From Pseudomonas sp. Irchel 3A7 (GTDB taxonomy: Bacteria > Pseudomonadota > Gammaproteobacteria > Pseudomonadales > Pseudomonadaceae): DNA of 64,000 nucleotides. The notes beneath the pieces are model-generated. The model made no database searches. It was not told the DNA's origin and worked only from the letters and a program-made list of their open reading frames with translations. Of this stretch, positions 46,845 to 55,083 are shown in pieces. The stretch lies in contig NZ_FYED01000013.1 of NCBI RefSeq assembly GCF_900187565.1, positions 168,662 to 232,661 of the forward strand, in the 5' to 3' direction. The position numbers were made by a program, and so were the translations under genes. Numbering within the stretch: position 1 is the stretch's first letter; every line of letters begins with the position of its first letter.

Positions 46845-48254
46845 ATGAGCGCTGTTATCACGCCTGCAGATTTTAACGATTACAAAGTCGCCGACATGTC
46901 CCTGGCTGCCTGGGGTCGTCGCGAAACCATCATCGCCGAATCCGAAATGCCGGCCCTGATGGGTCTGCGCCGCAAGTACTCCGAAGAGCAACCGCTCAAG
47001 GGCGCGAAGATCCTCGGCTGCATCCACATGACCATCCAGACTGCCGTGCTGATCGAAACCCTGGTTGCCCTGGGTGCCGAAGTACGCTGGTCGTCCTGCA
47101 ACATTTTCTCGACTCAAGACCAGGCTGCCGCCTCCATCGCCGCTGCCGGCATTCCGGTTTTCGCCTGGAAAGGTGAAACCGAGCAGGAGTACGAGTGGTG
47201 CCTGGAGCAAACCATCCTCAAGGATGGCGCGCCTTGGGATGCCAACATGATCCTCGACGACGGCGGCGACCTGACCGAACTGCTGCACAAGAAGTACCCA
47301 CAGGTACTGGATCGCGTTCACGGCGTGACCGAAGAAACCACCACTGGCGTGCACCGCCTGCTGGACATGCTGGCCAAGGGCGAGCTGAAAATCCCGGCCA
47401 TCAACGTCAACGACTCGGTGACCAAGAGCAAGAACGACAACAAGTACGGCTGCCGTCACAGCCTGAACGATGCGATCAAGCGCGGTACCGACCACCTGCT
47501 GTCCGGCAAGCAAGCGCTGGTCATCGGTTACGGTGACGTGGGCAAGGGCTCCGCTCAGTCCCTGCGTCAGGAAGGCATGATCGTAAAAGTCTCCGAAGTC
47601 GACCCGATCTGCGCCATGCAAGCCTGCATGGACGGTTTCGAACTGGTTTCGCCGTTCATCGACGGTATCAACACCGGTACCGAAGAAAGCATCGACAAAG
47701 CGCTGCTGGGCAAGATCGACCTGATCGTGACCACCACCGGTAACGTCAATGTTTGCGACGCAAACATGCTCAAGGCCCTGAAGAAACGCGCTGTTGTCTG
47801 CAACATCGGTCACTTCGACAACGAAATCGACACCGCTTTCATGCGCAAGAACTGGGCATGGGAAGAAGTGAAGCCACAGGTTCACAAGATCCACCGTACC
47901 GGTCCTGGCGCATTCGATGCCCAGAACGACGACTACCTGATCCTGCTGGCCGAAGGCCGTCTGGTTAACCTGGGCAACGCCACTGGCCACCCAAGCCGTA
48001 TCATGGACGGTTCGTTCGCCAACCAGGTTCTGGCGCAGATCTTCCTGTTCGGCCAGAAGTACGCCGACCTGTCGCCAGCCCAGAAAGCCGAGCGCCTGAC
48101 GGTTGAAGTACTGCCGAAGAAACTCGACGAAGAAGTGGCCCTGGAAATGGTCCGCGGTTTCGGCGGCGTTGTGACTCAACTGACCAAGACCCAGGCCGAC
48201 TACATCGGCGTGACCGTCGAAGGCCCGTTCAAGCCGCACGCTTATCGCTACTAA
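46845..48254 (+). CDS. ahcY: Adenosylhomocysteinase (SAH hydrolase)
   Basis: This 469-residue enzyme splits S-adenosylhomocysteine into adenosine and homocysteine, removing the inhibitor of SAM methyltransferases. Seen: CIHMTIQTAVLIETL, the NAD site LVIGYGDVGKGSAQSLR, GHFDNEID and the C-terminal KPHAYRY that reaches the neighbouring subunit. ATG 46845 follows TGGAGG. The bacterial insertion of about 40 residues is present, as in Pseudomonas AhcY. Confidence 0.97.
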   Translation: MSAVITPADFNDYKVADMSLAAWGRRETIIAESEMPALMGLRRKYSEEQPLKGAKILGCIHMTIQTAVLIETLVALGAEVRWSSCNIFSTQDQAAASIAAAGIPVFAWKGETEQEYEWCLEQTILKDGAPWDANMILDDGGDLTELLHKKYPQVLDRVHGVTEETTTGVHRLLDMLAKGELKIPAINVNDSVTKSKNDNKYGCRHSLNDAIKRGTDHLLSGKQALVIGYGDVGKGSAQSLRQEGMIVKVSEVDPICAMQACMDGFELVSPFIDGINTGTEESIDKALLGKIDLIVTTTGNVNVCDANMLKALKKRAVVCNIGHFDNEIDTAFMRKNWAWEEVKPQVHKIHRTGPGAFDAQNDDYLILLAEGRLVNLGNATGHPSRIMDGSFANQVLAQIFLFGQKYADLSPAQKAERLTVEVLPKKLDEEVALEMVRGFGGVVTQLTKTQADYIGVTVEGPFKPHAYRY

Positions 48255-48278
48255 CAGGCGCTGATTGTTCGCTCTCCC

Positions 48279-48369
48279 TGTGGGAGCGAGCCTGCTCGCG
48301 AAGGGGCCATCGCATTCAACATTTGCGCTGGCCATTAAATCGCTTTCGCGAGCAGGCTCGCTCCCACAT
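48279..48369. repeat. REPIN-type pair (topology B)
   Basis: Outward-facing pair with a 43-bp spacer, between ahcY and metF, which are otherwise likely to be co-transcribed. Confidence 0.9.
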
Positions 48370-48413
48370 GGGACAGCAGCGCCTCGAAGGCTCTTGTTTC
48401 CAAGGATATGACC

Positions 48414-49259
48414 ATGTCCCAAGATCGTCGCTACAGCTTCGAGTTCTTCCCTACGAAGACCGATGCTGGGCATGAAAAGCTGCTCGCCACTGCTCGTCAG
48501 CTGGCCACATACAACCCCGACTTCTTCTCCTGCACCTATGGCGCTGGCGGTTCGACCCGTGATCGCACCCTCAATACCGTGCTGCAGCTCGAAAGCGAAG
48601 TGAAAATCCCTGCCGCACCGCACTTGTCTTGCGTGGGCGATAGCAAGGACGACTTGCGCGGCCTGCTGGCCGAGTACAAAGCGGCCGGCATCAAGCGCAT
48701 TGTTGCCCTGCGCGGCGACTTGCCGTCGGGCATGGGCATGGCCAGTGGTGAGTTGCGCCACGCCAATGACCTCGTCGAATTCATTCGTGAAGAGACCGGC
48801 AATCATTTTCACATCGAAGTCGCCGCCTACCCGGAAATGCATCCGCAGGCGCGTAACTTCGAAGACGATATCGCCAACTTCGTGCGCAAGGCCAACGCCG
48901 GCGCCGACAGCGCGATCACCCAGTACTTCTTCAACGCCGACAGTTATTTCTACTTTGTCGACCGCGTGCGGGCGCTGGGCGTGAACCTCCCGATCGTGCC
49001 GGGCATCATGCCGATCACCAACTACAGCAAACTGGCACGCTTCTCCGACGCCTGCGGTGCGGAAATCCCGCGCTGGATCCGCAAGCAACTGGAAGCGTAC
49101 GGTGACGATACCCAAAGCATTCAGCGTTTCGGCGAGCAAGTCATCACCGAGATGTGCGATCGCTTGCTGCAAGGTGGCGCGCCAGGATTGCACTTCTACA
49201 CACTGAATCAGGCCGAAGCGAGCCTGGCGGTGTGGAACAACCTGAAGTTGCCGCGTTAA
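48414..49259 (+). CDS. metF: 5,10-Methylenetetrahydrofolate reductase
   Basis: This 281-residue FAD enzyme makes 5-methyltetrahydrofolate for the remethylation of homocysteine released by AhcY. Seen: the N-terminal FEFFPTK with its catalytic Glu, CTYGAGGSTRDRT, ALRGDLPSG and ITQYFFNADSYFYFVDRVR. The start at 48414 is 6 nt after AAGGAT; the ATG at 48408 abuts the site. Confidence 0.96.
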   Translation: MSQDRRYSFEFFPTKTDAGHEKLLATARQLATYNPDFFSCTYGAGGSTRDRTLNTVLQLESEVKIPAAPHLSCVGDSKDDLRGLLAEYKAAGIKRIVALRGDLPSGMGMASGELRHANDLVEFIREETGNHFHIEVAAYPEMHPQARNFEDDIANFVRKANAGADSAITQYFFNADSYFYFVDRVRALGVNLPIVPGIMPITNYSKLARFSDACGAEIPRWIRKQLEAYGDDTQSIQRFGEQVITEMCDRLLQGGAPGLHFYTLNQAEASLAVWNNLKLPR

Positions 49260-49270
49260 AAATCGTCAAA

Positions 49271-49360
49271 GAAAGATCAAAAGATCGCACTCTGCGGCAG
49301 CTCTTACATTGGAATGTGAAATTTCTGTAGGAGCTGTCGCAGACTGCGATCTTTTGTTTT
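49271..49360. repeat. Repeat pair of the AAAAGATCGCA family
   Basis: CAAAAGATCGCACTCTGCGG and the inverted CGCAGACTGCGATCTTTTG flank CAGCTC/GAGCTG, giving a long stem. The same family occurs at 63797. It follows metF and may end its transcript. Confidence 0.82.
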
Positions 49361-49453
49361 CACATGCACTTTTATTGTGCGCAAAGACACGGAGATAGAG
49401 CATCTGCAGCCAGTTTCTGGCTCTTTCCCGTTTCTCGTCGTAATCTCAAGCCC

Positions 49454-50269
49454 ATGCCTTTGATCACGCAGTTAATCGCCGTGTTTGTCTTCACTTGCCT
49501 GAGCTTTGCCGCTCGGGGCGAGAAATTGCGCATTGTCACGGAACCCTGGGCTCCTTACGTGTATGAGGAAAACGGCAAATCCCTGGGCCTGGACTACGAA
49601 ACCACGGCGATTGTCTTCAAGCGCCTGGGCATCGAAGTGGAGTGGCAGTTCCTGCCGTGGAAACGTTGTCTGTCGATGCTTGAAACGGGTCAGGCCGATG
49701 GCGCGCTGGACATTTTTCACAGCGATGAGCGCGACGCGACCCTGCTCTACCCCAGCGAACCGCTCTCGGAAGTCCAGTTCGTGATGTTCTATGCCAATGA
49801 TCGACCACACCCGTTCCGCACCCTCGACGAACTTCGCGGCCTGACTATCGGCACCTCGCCGGGTTACCTCTACAGCAAGGATTTCAGGGAGTCGACGTTG
49901 TTCACCCGCGAGCCGGCACCCAGCCATGAAGCCAACTTCGGCAAACTGGTGCGCGGACGGATCGACCTGCTGATCACCGACCGCCGTGTCGGCCAGCATC
50001 TGCTCGACGAGCTGAACATCCGCGACAGGATTACCGAAAACCCCACGATCATCAGCCAGCAGAGCCAGTTTCTGGCGGTGCGGCGCAATGCCGGTATGGA
50101 TTTGCTGGTGCAGCGCTTCGGTGCCGAGCTCAAGCGCTTCAAGCGCGAACCGGCCTATGCCGAGCTAAGCGCCCGCTACGGTGCTGCCCCGACAAATGCA
50201 GCGAGCGCCGCCAGTGTCAGCGCCGCCCGTACAAAAACCGTTGAGCAGCAGGAAAGCGGCGCGCAGTGA
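49454..50269 (+). CDS. Periplasmic binding protein, SBP_bac_3 family (orphan)
   Basis: This 271-residue protein has a signal peptide (cleavage near AARG-EK, residue 20), LRIVTEPWAPYVYEENGK and GLDYETTAIVFKRLGIEVEWQFLPWKRCL. That pattern is common in Pseudomonas orphan binding proteins with no adjacent transport genes. The C-terminal 30 residues are an unusual Ala/Ser/Gln-rich tail. The start at 49454 gives a good signal peptide; the longer frame does not. Confidence 0.82.
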   Translation: MPLITQLIAVFVFTCLSFAARGEKLRIVTEPWAPYVYEENGKSLGLDYETTAIVFKRLGIEVEWQFLPWKRCLSMLETGQADGALDIFHSDERDATLLYPSEPLSEVQFVMFYANDRPHPFRTLDELRGLTIGTSPGYLYSKDFRESTLFTREPAPSHEANFGKLVRGRIDLLITDRRVGQHLLDELNIRDRITENPTIISQQSQFLAVRRNAGMDLLVQRFGAELKRFKREPAYAELSARYGAAPTNAASAASVSAARTKTVEQQESGAQ

Positions 50270-50275
50270 TTGCTC

Positions 50276-50491
50276 TGTTATACTCCGGCCTTCCCGCCAG
50301 GCTCACGCCCGGACGCCCGGAATCGTTCAAGGCATCTCGACCCCGCTACAGCGCAGCTTTTCAGCCCGCGCGAGCGCTCCAGACGAGCCTTCGAGACCCG
50401 GCAGGACCGGACGGGATAGCGTCCTCTTAAACGCCATTCGCGCCAGGCAAGACTCCCATTGGGCCAAGCCCTAACTAAAACAGGATTACTC
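50276..50491 (+). promoter_or_regulatory. Extended -10 promoter and long leader of rhlE
   Basis: TGTTATACT (50276-50284) is an extended -10 box (TG-N-TATACT) without a clear -35. Transcription would start near 50291, giving an untranslated leader of about 200 nt that is rich in possible stems (for example GACGGGATAGCGTC around 50411-50424). CAGGATTACTC precedes the ATG. Long structured leaders are common for cold-induced and autoregulated DEAD-box helicase genes. Confidence 0.6.
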
Positions 50492-52360
50492 ATGTCCTTT
50501 GCTTCCCTCGGTCTCTCCGAGGCTTTAGTCCGCGCTATCGAAGATGCGGGCTATACCGAGCCTACTCCGGTGCAACAGCGGGCCATTCCCGCCGTGTTGC
50601 AAGGTCGCGACCTGATGGTCGCGGCGCAGACAGGTACTGGTAAAACCGGCGGTTTCGCCCTTCCGATCCTGGAGCGGTTGTTCCCCAACGGTCACCCGGA
50701 CAAATCCCAGCGTCACGGCCCGCGCCAACCGCGTGTATTGGTCCTGACCCCCACTCGCGAACTCGCCGCACAAGTGCACGAAAGCTTCAAGGTCTATGCC
50801 CGTGACCTGAAATTCGTCAGCGCCTGCATCTTCGGCGGCGTCGGCATGAACCCGCAGGTTCAGGCCATGTCCCGCGGTGTCGACGTGCTGGTGGCCTGCC
50901 CTGGCCGTCTGCTCGATCTCGCCGGCCAAGGCAGCGTCGACCTGTCCCACGTTGAAATCCTCGTGCTGGACGAAGCCGACCGCATGCTCGACATGGGCTT
51001 TGTCCATGACGTGAAGAAAGTCCTGGCGCGCCTACCGGCCAAACGGCAGAACCTGCTGTTCTCGGCGACGTTCTCCAAAGACATCACCGACCTCGCCGGC
51101 AAGCTGCTGCACAACCCGGAACGCATCGAAGTCACGCCGCCGAACACCACGGTCGAGCGCATCGAACAGCGCGTGTTCCGCCTGCCCGCCAGCCACAAGC
51201 GTGCGCTGCTGGCGCATCTGATCACCGCTGGCGCCTGGGAACAGGTGCTGGTGTTCACCCGCACCAAGCACGGCGCCAACCGCCTGGCCGAGTACCTGGA
51301 CAAGCATAGCCTGAGCGCTGTTGCGATCCACGGCAACAAGAGCCAGAACGCCCGTACCAAAGCCCTGGCCGATTTCAAGGCAGGCAGTGTGCGCATCCTG
51401 GTCGCCACCGACATCGCCGCCCGCGGCCTGGACATCGACCAGTTGCCACACGTGGTCAACTTCGAACTGCCGAACGTCGATGAAGATTATGTGCACCGCA
51501 TCGGCCGTACCGGCCGTGCCGGTCGTTCGGGCGAGGCGATCTCGCTGGTGGCCCCGGACGAAGAAAAACTGCTGAAAAGCATCGAGCGCATGACCAAGCA
51601 GAAAATCGCCGATGGCGACCTGATGGGCTTCGATGCCAGCGCCGTGGAAGCTGAAAAACCGGAAGCCCGCGAACGCCCGGACATGCGCAACCCGCGCAAT
51701 CCACGTGGCCCGCGCGGTGATGGTCCGAACGGCAGCGGTGGCGGCCGTAAAGACAAGGGCAAGGACAAGGGCAAGGAAAAACCTGCCGCCTCCGGTCGCG
51801 GCGAACGCCCGGCCCGTGAACAGAAGCCGCGCGAAGGCACCCCGGCCCGTGAACAGCGTCAACCGAGCCAGCCGCCTCGCGCCGCTGCCGACCGTGCGCC
51901 GGATGAGTTCCTGGACGACGATATCGATAACTTCGGTAACCGCGTCGACTACGTGCCACAACAGAAGCCAGCCCATGGCCGCGGCCGCCGTCCGGGTGCT
52001 CCGGCACAAGGTACAGCTACCGGTTCGGGCGCTCCACGTGGCGGCAAGCCACAGGGTCGTCAGAACGGTCCGCGCAACAGTGATGGCGCCAGCACCGGTA
52101 CGCCGCCAGCCAAACGCAGCGGCCCACGCAACGGTGCGCCACGTGACGGTCAGGCCCGTCGCGAAGACTCGCGCAATCGTCGTCCGGCCCGTGACGACCA
52201 GGCCCGTTCGGAACCGGCCGTGCAGAACCCGCGGGGCAACGCGCCGAAGATCATGCACAAGGAGTCCAAGGCCGACCGCTTCCCGACACCTGAGCAGCTG
52301 GATCAACTGCCAAGCCGCCCTCGCGGCGAAAAACCGGCGTTGCTGACCCGCAATCGCTGA
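50492..52360 (+). CDS. rhlE: DEAD-box RNA helicase RhlE
   Basis: This 622-residue helicase has a standard core (AAQTGTGKTGG, PTREL, DEADRMLDMGF, SAT, ARGLDI, HRIGRTGRAG) ending near 390, followed by a 230-residue disordered tail rich in Arg, Gly, Pro and Lys, including KDKGKDKGKEK and a C-terminal KADRFPTPEQLDQLPSRPRGEKPALLTR. The long basic tail fits Pseudomonas RhlE proteins linked to RNA turnover and cold growth; which RhlE paralogue this is cannot be told here. Confidence 0.93.
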   Translation: MSFASLGLSEALVRAIEDAGYTEPTPVQQRAIPAVLQGRDLMVAAQTGTGKTGGFALPILERLFPNGHPDKSQRHGPRQPRVLVLTPTRELAAQVHESFKVYARDLKFVSACIFGGVGMNPQVQAMSRGVDVLVACPGRLLDLAGQGSVDLSHVEILVLDEADRMLDMGFVHDVKKVLARLPAKRQNLLFSATFSKDITDLAGKLLHNPERIEVTPPNTTVERIEQRVFRLPASHKRALLAHLITAGAWEQVLVFTRTKHGANRLAEYLDKHSLSAVAIHGNKSQNARTKALADFKAGSVRILVATDIAARGLDIDQLPHVVNFELPNVDEDYVHRIGRTGRAGRSGEAISLVAPDEEKLLKSIERMTKQKIADGDLMGFDASAVEAEKPEARERPDMRNPRNPRGPRGDGPNGSGGGRKDKGKDKGKEKPAASGRGERPAREQKPREGTPAREQRQPSQPPRAAADRAPDEFLDDDIDNFGNRVDYVPQQKPAHGRGRRPGAPAQGTATGSGAPRGGKPQGRQNGPRNSDGASTGTPPAKRSGPRNGAPRDGQARREDSRNRRPARDDQARSEPAVQNPRGNAPKIMHKESKADRFPTPEQLDQLPSRPRGEKPALLTRNR

Positions 52361-52374
52361 TTTGTCGCTGAAAT

Positions 52375-52413
52375 GAAAAATGCCCCGGGCTCGAAAGACC
52401 CGGGGCATTTTTT
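52375..52413 (+). terminator. Terminator of rhlE
   Basis: AAAAATGCCCCGGG-CTCGAAAGA-CCCGGGGCATTTTTT, about 15 bp after the stop. Confidence 0.95.
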
Positions 52414-52430
52414 ATGGCAAATGAGAAACC

Positions 52431-52520
52431 CTGTGGGAGCGAGCCTGCTCGCGAAAGCGGTCTATCCGTCATTTCCATGTTGATCATACCGCCGTCTTCG
52501 CGAGCAGGCTCGCTCCCACA
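52431..52520. repeat. REPIN-type pair (topology B)
   Basis: Outward-facing pair with a 42-bp spacer, sitting between two intrinsic terminators of convergent genes. Confidence 0.9.
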
Positions 52521-52556
52521 GGGATTGTTGATACCGGCAGAGTTTGTTGTACGGCA

Positions 52557-52597
52557 ATAAAAAACGCCCGCGCTCGTGAGAGCAGCGGGCGTTTATG
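52557..52597 (-). terminator. Terminator of yceI-cybB unit
   Basis: On the minus strand AAACGCCCGCTGCTCTCACGAGCGCGGGCGTTTTTTATT forms a stem with a T-run, 16 bp after the yceI stop. Confidence 0.9.
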
Positions 52598-52612
52598 TGT
52601 CAGGCGCGAAAA

Positions 52613-53209
52613 TTACTTCGCTTTGACACCTTCAAACGTTACGTACAGTTCAACCGCGTCAGACGCTGGACCCAGGTCTTTCTGCTTGCCGAAATCGGAA
52701 CGCTTGAGGTTGGTGGTGCCTTCGAAACCGGCACGGTAGCCGCCCCATGGATCCTTGCCTTCACCCAGGAAAGTGGCCTTGACCACGATCGGCTTGGTCA
52801 CGCCGGCGATGGTCAGGTCACCGGCCACGTCGGCAGTGTCTTTGCCGGCGGCGTTTTTACCGGTGGGTTTGACGCTGGTGGACACGAAGGTGGCTTTGCC
52901 AAACTTGCCTGCGTTCAGGAAATCACCGCTGGCGATGTGCTTGTCGCGCTCGGCGTTGTTGGTGAACACGCTGGCGGTGTTCACGTTGAACTCGATCTTG
53001 CTGGCTTCAGGCTTGGCAGCGTCGAAGCTGAACTTGCCGTCAATGTCCTTGAAAGTACCGGTGATGTAGCTGTAGCCCAGGTGGCTGATCTTGAAGTCAA
53101 CGAAGGCGTGCTGTCCTTCCTTGTCGACCACGTAGTCAGCGGCCATAGCGTTACCGGCGGACAACAGGGCGGAACCGATTGCCAGAGCGGCCAGAGTCTT
53201 TTTCAACAT
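52613..53209 (-). CDS. YceI-family periplasmic protein
   Basis: This 198-residue protein has a signal peptide (SALLSAGNAMA, cleavage near residue 22) and the YceI lipocalin-like domain (VDKEGQHAFVDFKISHLGYSYITGTF; FLNAGKFGKATFVST). Family members bind isoprenoid lipids such as ubiquinone-8. Start at 53209 follows AAAGGA. It is 33 bp behind cytochrome b561, a pairing common in Proteobacteria, so it may carry a quinone for that cytochrome. Confidence 0.92.
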   Translation of the reverse strand: MLKKTLAALAIGSALLSAGNAMAADYVVDKEGQHAFVDFKISHLGYSYITGTFKDIDGKFSFDAAKPEASKIEFNVNTASVFTNNAERDKHIASGDFLNAGKFGKATFVSTSVKPTGKNAAGKDTADVAGDLTIAGVTKPIVVKATFLGEGKDPWGGYRAGFEGTTNLKRSDFGKQKDLGPASDAVELYVTFEGVKAK

Positions 53210-53241
53210 ACTTTGTTTTCCTTTGGAGTCGAGGTTGAGCT

Positions 53242-53793
53242 TCAGGCTTTGCGACCCAGCATTCGCTTGAGGGTCACATCGCGATCGATAAAGTGGTGCT
53301 TCAATGCTGCCAACGCATGGAGGCCGGAAAAAATTACCAGCACCCACGCCAGGTAGAGGTGAATCACGCCAGCGGTATCTGCCTGGTCCGGTAGTCCGGA
53401 TACCAGTGCAGGGACTTCAAACAGGCCAAACACCGGAATCCCGACACCTTCGGCGGTGGAAATCAGGTAACCGGCAATCATCACAGCGAACAGACTGAGA
53501 TACAGGAAGCCATGGCCGAAATGGGCGCCGAGGCGCGTCATACGGCTGTAGCTGGTCAAGGTGGGCGGCGGCGGACTGACGAAGCGCCACAGTACCCGCA
53601 GCAGCATCACACCCAGCAGTACCAGGCCAATGCTCTTGTGCAGATCCGGCGCGTCTTTGCGCCAGACGCTGTAGTAGTCGAGACCGACCATCCACAACCC
53701 CAGCGCGAACAGACCGAACACTGCCAATGCCACGCCCCAGTGCATGACTATGCTGACCAAACCATAACGGGAAGTAGAGTTACGTAGCTGCAT
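53242..53793 (-). CDS. cybB: Cytochrome b561
   Basis: This 183-residue inner-membrane protein has four hydrophobic segments and histidines placed for two b haems (SIVMHWGVALAV, APDLHKSIGL, HLYLAWVLVIFSGLHALAALKHHF). It probably oxidises quinol; CybB-type proteins can reduce superoxide. First gene of the unit with yceI. Confidence 0.92.
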   Translation of the reverse strand: MQLRNSTSRYGLVSIVMHWGVALAVFGLFALGLWMVGLDYYSVWRKDAPDLHKSIGLVLLGVMLLRVLWRFVSPPPPTLTSYSRMTRLGAHFGHGFLYLSLFAVMIAGYLISTAEGVGIPVFGLFEVPALVSGLPDQADTAGVIHLYLAWVLVIFSGLHALAALKHHFIDRDVTLKRMLGRKA

Positions 53794-53983
53794 TGCCTGG
53801 ATCCTGTGAGTGCTGGCCCAAAGACTATCGAGTTATCTATCGAATTAAAGCGGAAAATTTTGCTTTGAAATATCGAGAAATGCGATCAAGAGTCTGAAAT
53901 GGCTGAGTTAAGGAAAGATTAAAGGCCAAAGTCTGGCAGGGAGTGAGTGCAAGGCTGGAAATTTTTTCCGCCTGCCGAGGCCT
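53794..53983. other. Intergenic gap upstream of cybB
   Basis: About 190 bp of AT-richer sequence with the cybB promoter reading leftward; no clear operator. It continues into the repeat pair at 53984 and then the AT-rich islet. Confidence 0.4.
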
Positions 53984-54079
53984 CTTCGCGAGCAGGCTCG
54001 CTCCCACAGTGGATCTGTGGGGAACACGGTTTTCCTATTCGCATCAGCTCCCTTGTGGGAGCGAGCCTGCTCGCGAAAG
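53984..54079. repeat. REPIN-type pair (topology A, long spacer)
   Basis: Inverted pair with a 48-bp spacer. It marks the left edge of the AT-rich islet. Confidence 0.9.
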
Positions 54080-54192
54080 CGATAGATCAGCAGCAGATAT
54101 TTTTTGACAAACGATAAATATGTATAGCCACTTCCATTTTTTAACTTGATTGAATGAGTACTCAATAACACTCACTGATCAAGGTGAAGAAC

Positions 54193-54693
54193 ATGGCTAT
54201 TACTTATACCCCGTTTCAAGCAAGTGGCAGCCCGGTGCTACCTCCCAATCAAAAGATGTCGTCAGGACAATACCTCACGTCCGAGAATGGACGATTTCAA
54301 TTGGTATTACAGGCTGATGGAAATTTGGTCATTACTGATGGAGGCTCTGTAGTCTGGGTTGCTGATGGCAATCAGCCTTATAGTAAAACTTTGTACCCGA
54401 AAAGAATGGGTGAGCCACTTATGTTTGTAATCAGTAACAATGGCTTTCTTTACGATCCATCCAGAAGGCGATTGTGGATTGCTGAAAGCACTCATAGCAT
54501 TGATAAATCGCTCTGGTACAACACCTGTATGGTTATTCAAGATGACGGGAATCTGGTCATTTACGATCAGCGTAACGGAAATTTGTGCTGGGCACGCTCT
54601 GGATTCGTCCCTGGTCGTATCCCAAAGCCAAAGGAAAGGCAGGTCAGAGTACTACCGGATGGTACGGAGATTACTTTATGGAAATTTCCGTAG
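54193..54693 (+). CDS. Single-domain B-lectin (MMBL) protein
   Basis: This 166-residue protein has bulb-type lectin repeats: QADGNLVIT (40-48) and QDDGNLVIY (116-124), plus a degenerate middle repeat (FVISNNGFLYD), so up to three mannose-type sites in one beta-prism. A basic C-terminal tail follows (GRIPKPKERQ). No signal peptide. Lectin-like bacteriocins (LlpA, putidacin L1) have two such domains and about 270-280 residues; this is one domain, so it may be a reduced relative, a sugar-binding effector part, or an unrelated lectin. AT-rich codon use differs from all neighbours and suggests transfer. ATG 54193 follows AAGGTGA. Confidence 0.83.
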   Translation: MAITYTPFQASGSPVLPPNQKMSSGQYLTSENGRFQLVLQADGNLVITDGGSVVWVADGNQPYSKTLYPKRMGEPLMFVISNNGFLYDPSRRRLWIAESTHSIDKSLWYNTCMVIQDDGNLVIYDQRNGNLCWARSGFVPGRIPKPKERQVRVLPDGTEITLWKFP

Positions 54694-54699
54694 GCCGAC

Positions 54700-54861
54700 T
54701 TAAGAGCTTTTGAAGATTGGAGGCGGGTCTAAACAATCAGGATCGTAAGGATTAATATGGCATTTATGGGCCAGCTCCGGAGCGTGTCTTTTAAGAACGA
54801 ATGCGCCGTTTACACATCCCGAGATCATTATCAAAACAATTACTGCTAAAAGTGTTTTCAT
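54700..54861 (-). CDS. Tiny lipoprotein, hypothetical
   Basis: This 53-residue protein has a lipoprotein signal (LLAVIVLIMISGC, Cys17) and a short mature part with two more cysteines (HKCHINPYDPDCLDPPP). GGAGGGG precedes ATG 54861. It is convergent with the lectin gene, ends 7 bp from it and shares its AT-rich base use. No known family; a partner of the lectin is possible but unproven. Confidence 0.7.
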   Translation of the reverse strand: MKTLLAVIVLIMISGCVNGAFVLKRHAPELAHKCHINPYDPDCLDPPPIFKSS

Positions 54862-55038
54862 ATCCCCTCCGGTTTTCCAGAGCATAGACTTTAAGTTCAG
54901 GCCCCACCTATCATTTGGTTCTGGTTATTTTGTGGGAAGTATCTGATAAACCACTGAAACGTGTAGGACCGGGATCGTGGATTGTGCAACTCCCGGGCAC
55001 AGCACAGGAAAAACCGGGATGTCTCACGTTTGATGAGC

Positions 55039-55072
55039 AAAAAAAAGCGCGACCCTCGGGCCGCGCTTTTTT
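55039..55072 (-). terminator. Terminator of the amine oxidase gene
   Basis: AAAAAAAAGCGCG-ACCCTCGGGC-CGCGCTTTTTT is symmetric; on the minus strand it lies 12 bp after the amine oxidase stop. Confidence 0.92.
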
Positions 55073-55083
55073 ACGCCTGAACG

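Noticed and set aside
46752..49193. An 813-codon open frame on the minus strand across ahcY and metF.
   Set aside because: It is antisense to two clear enzymes with intact motifs and is produced by GC-rich codon bias; its peptide is rich in His, Gln and Val without any domain.
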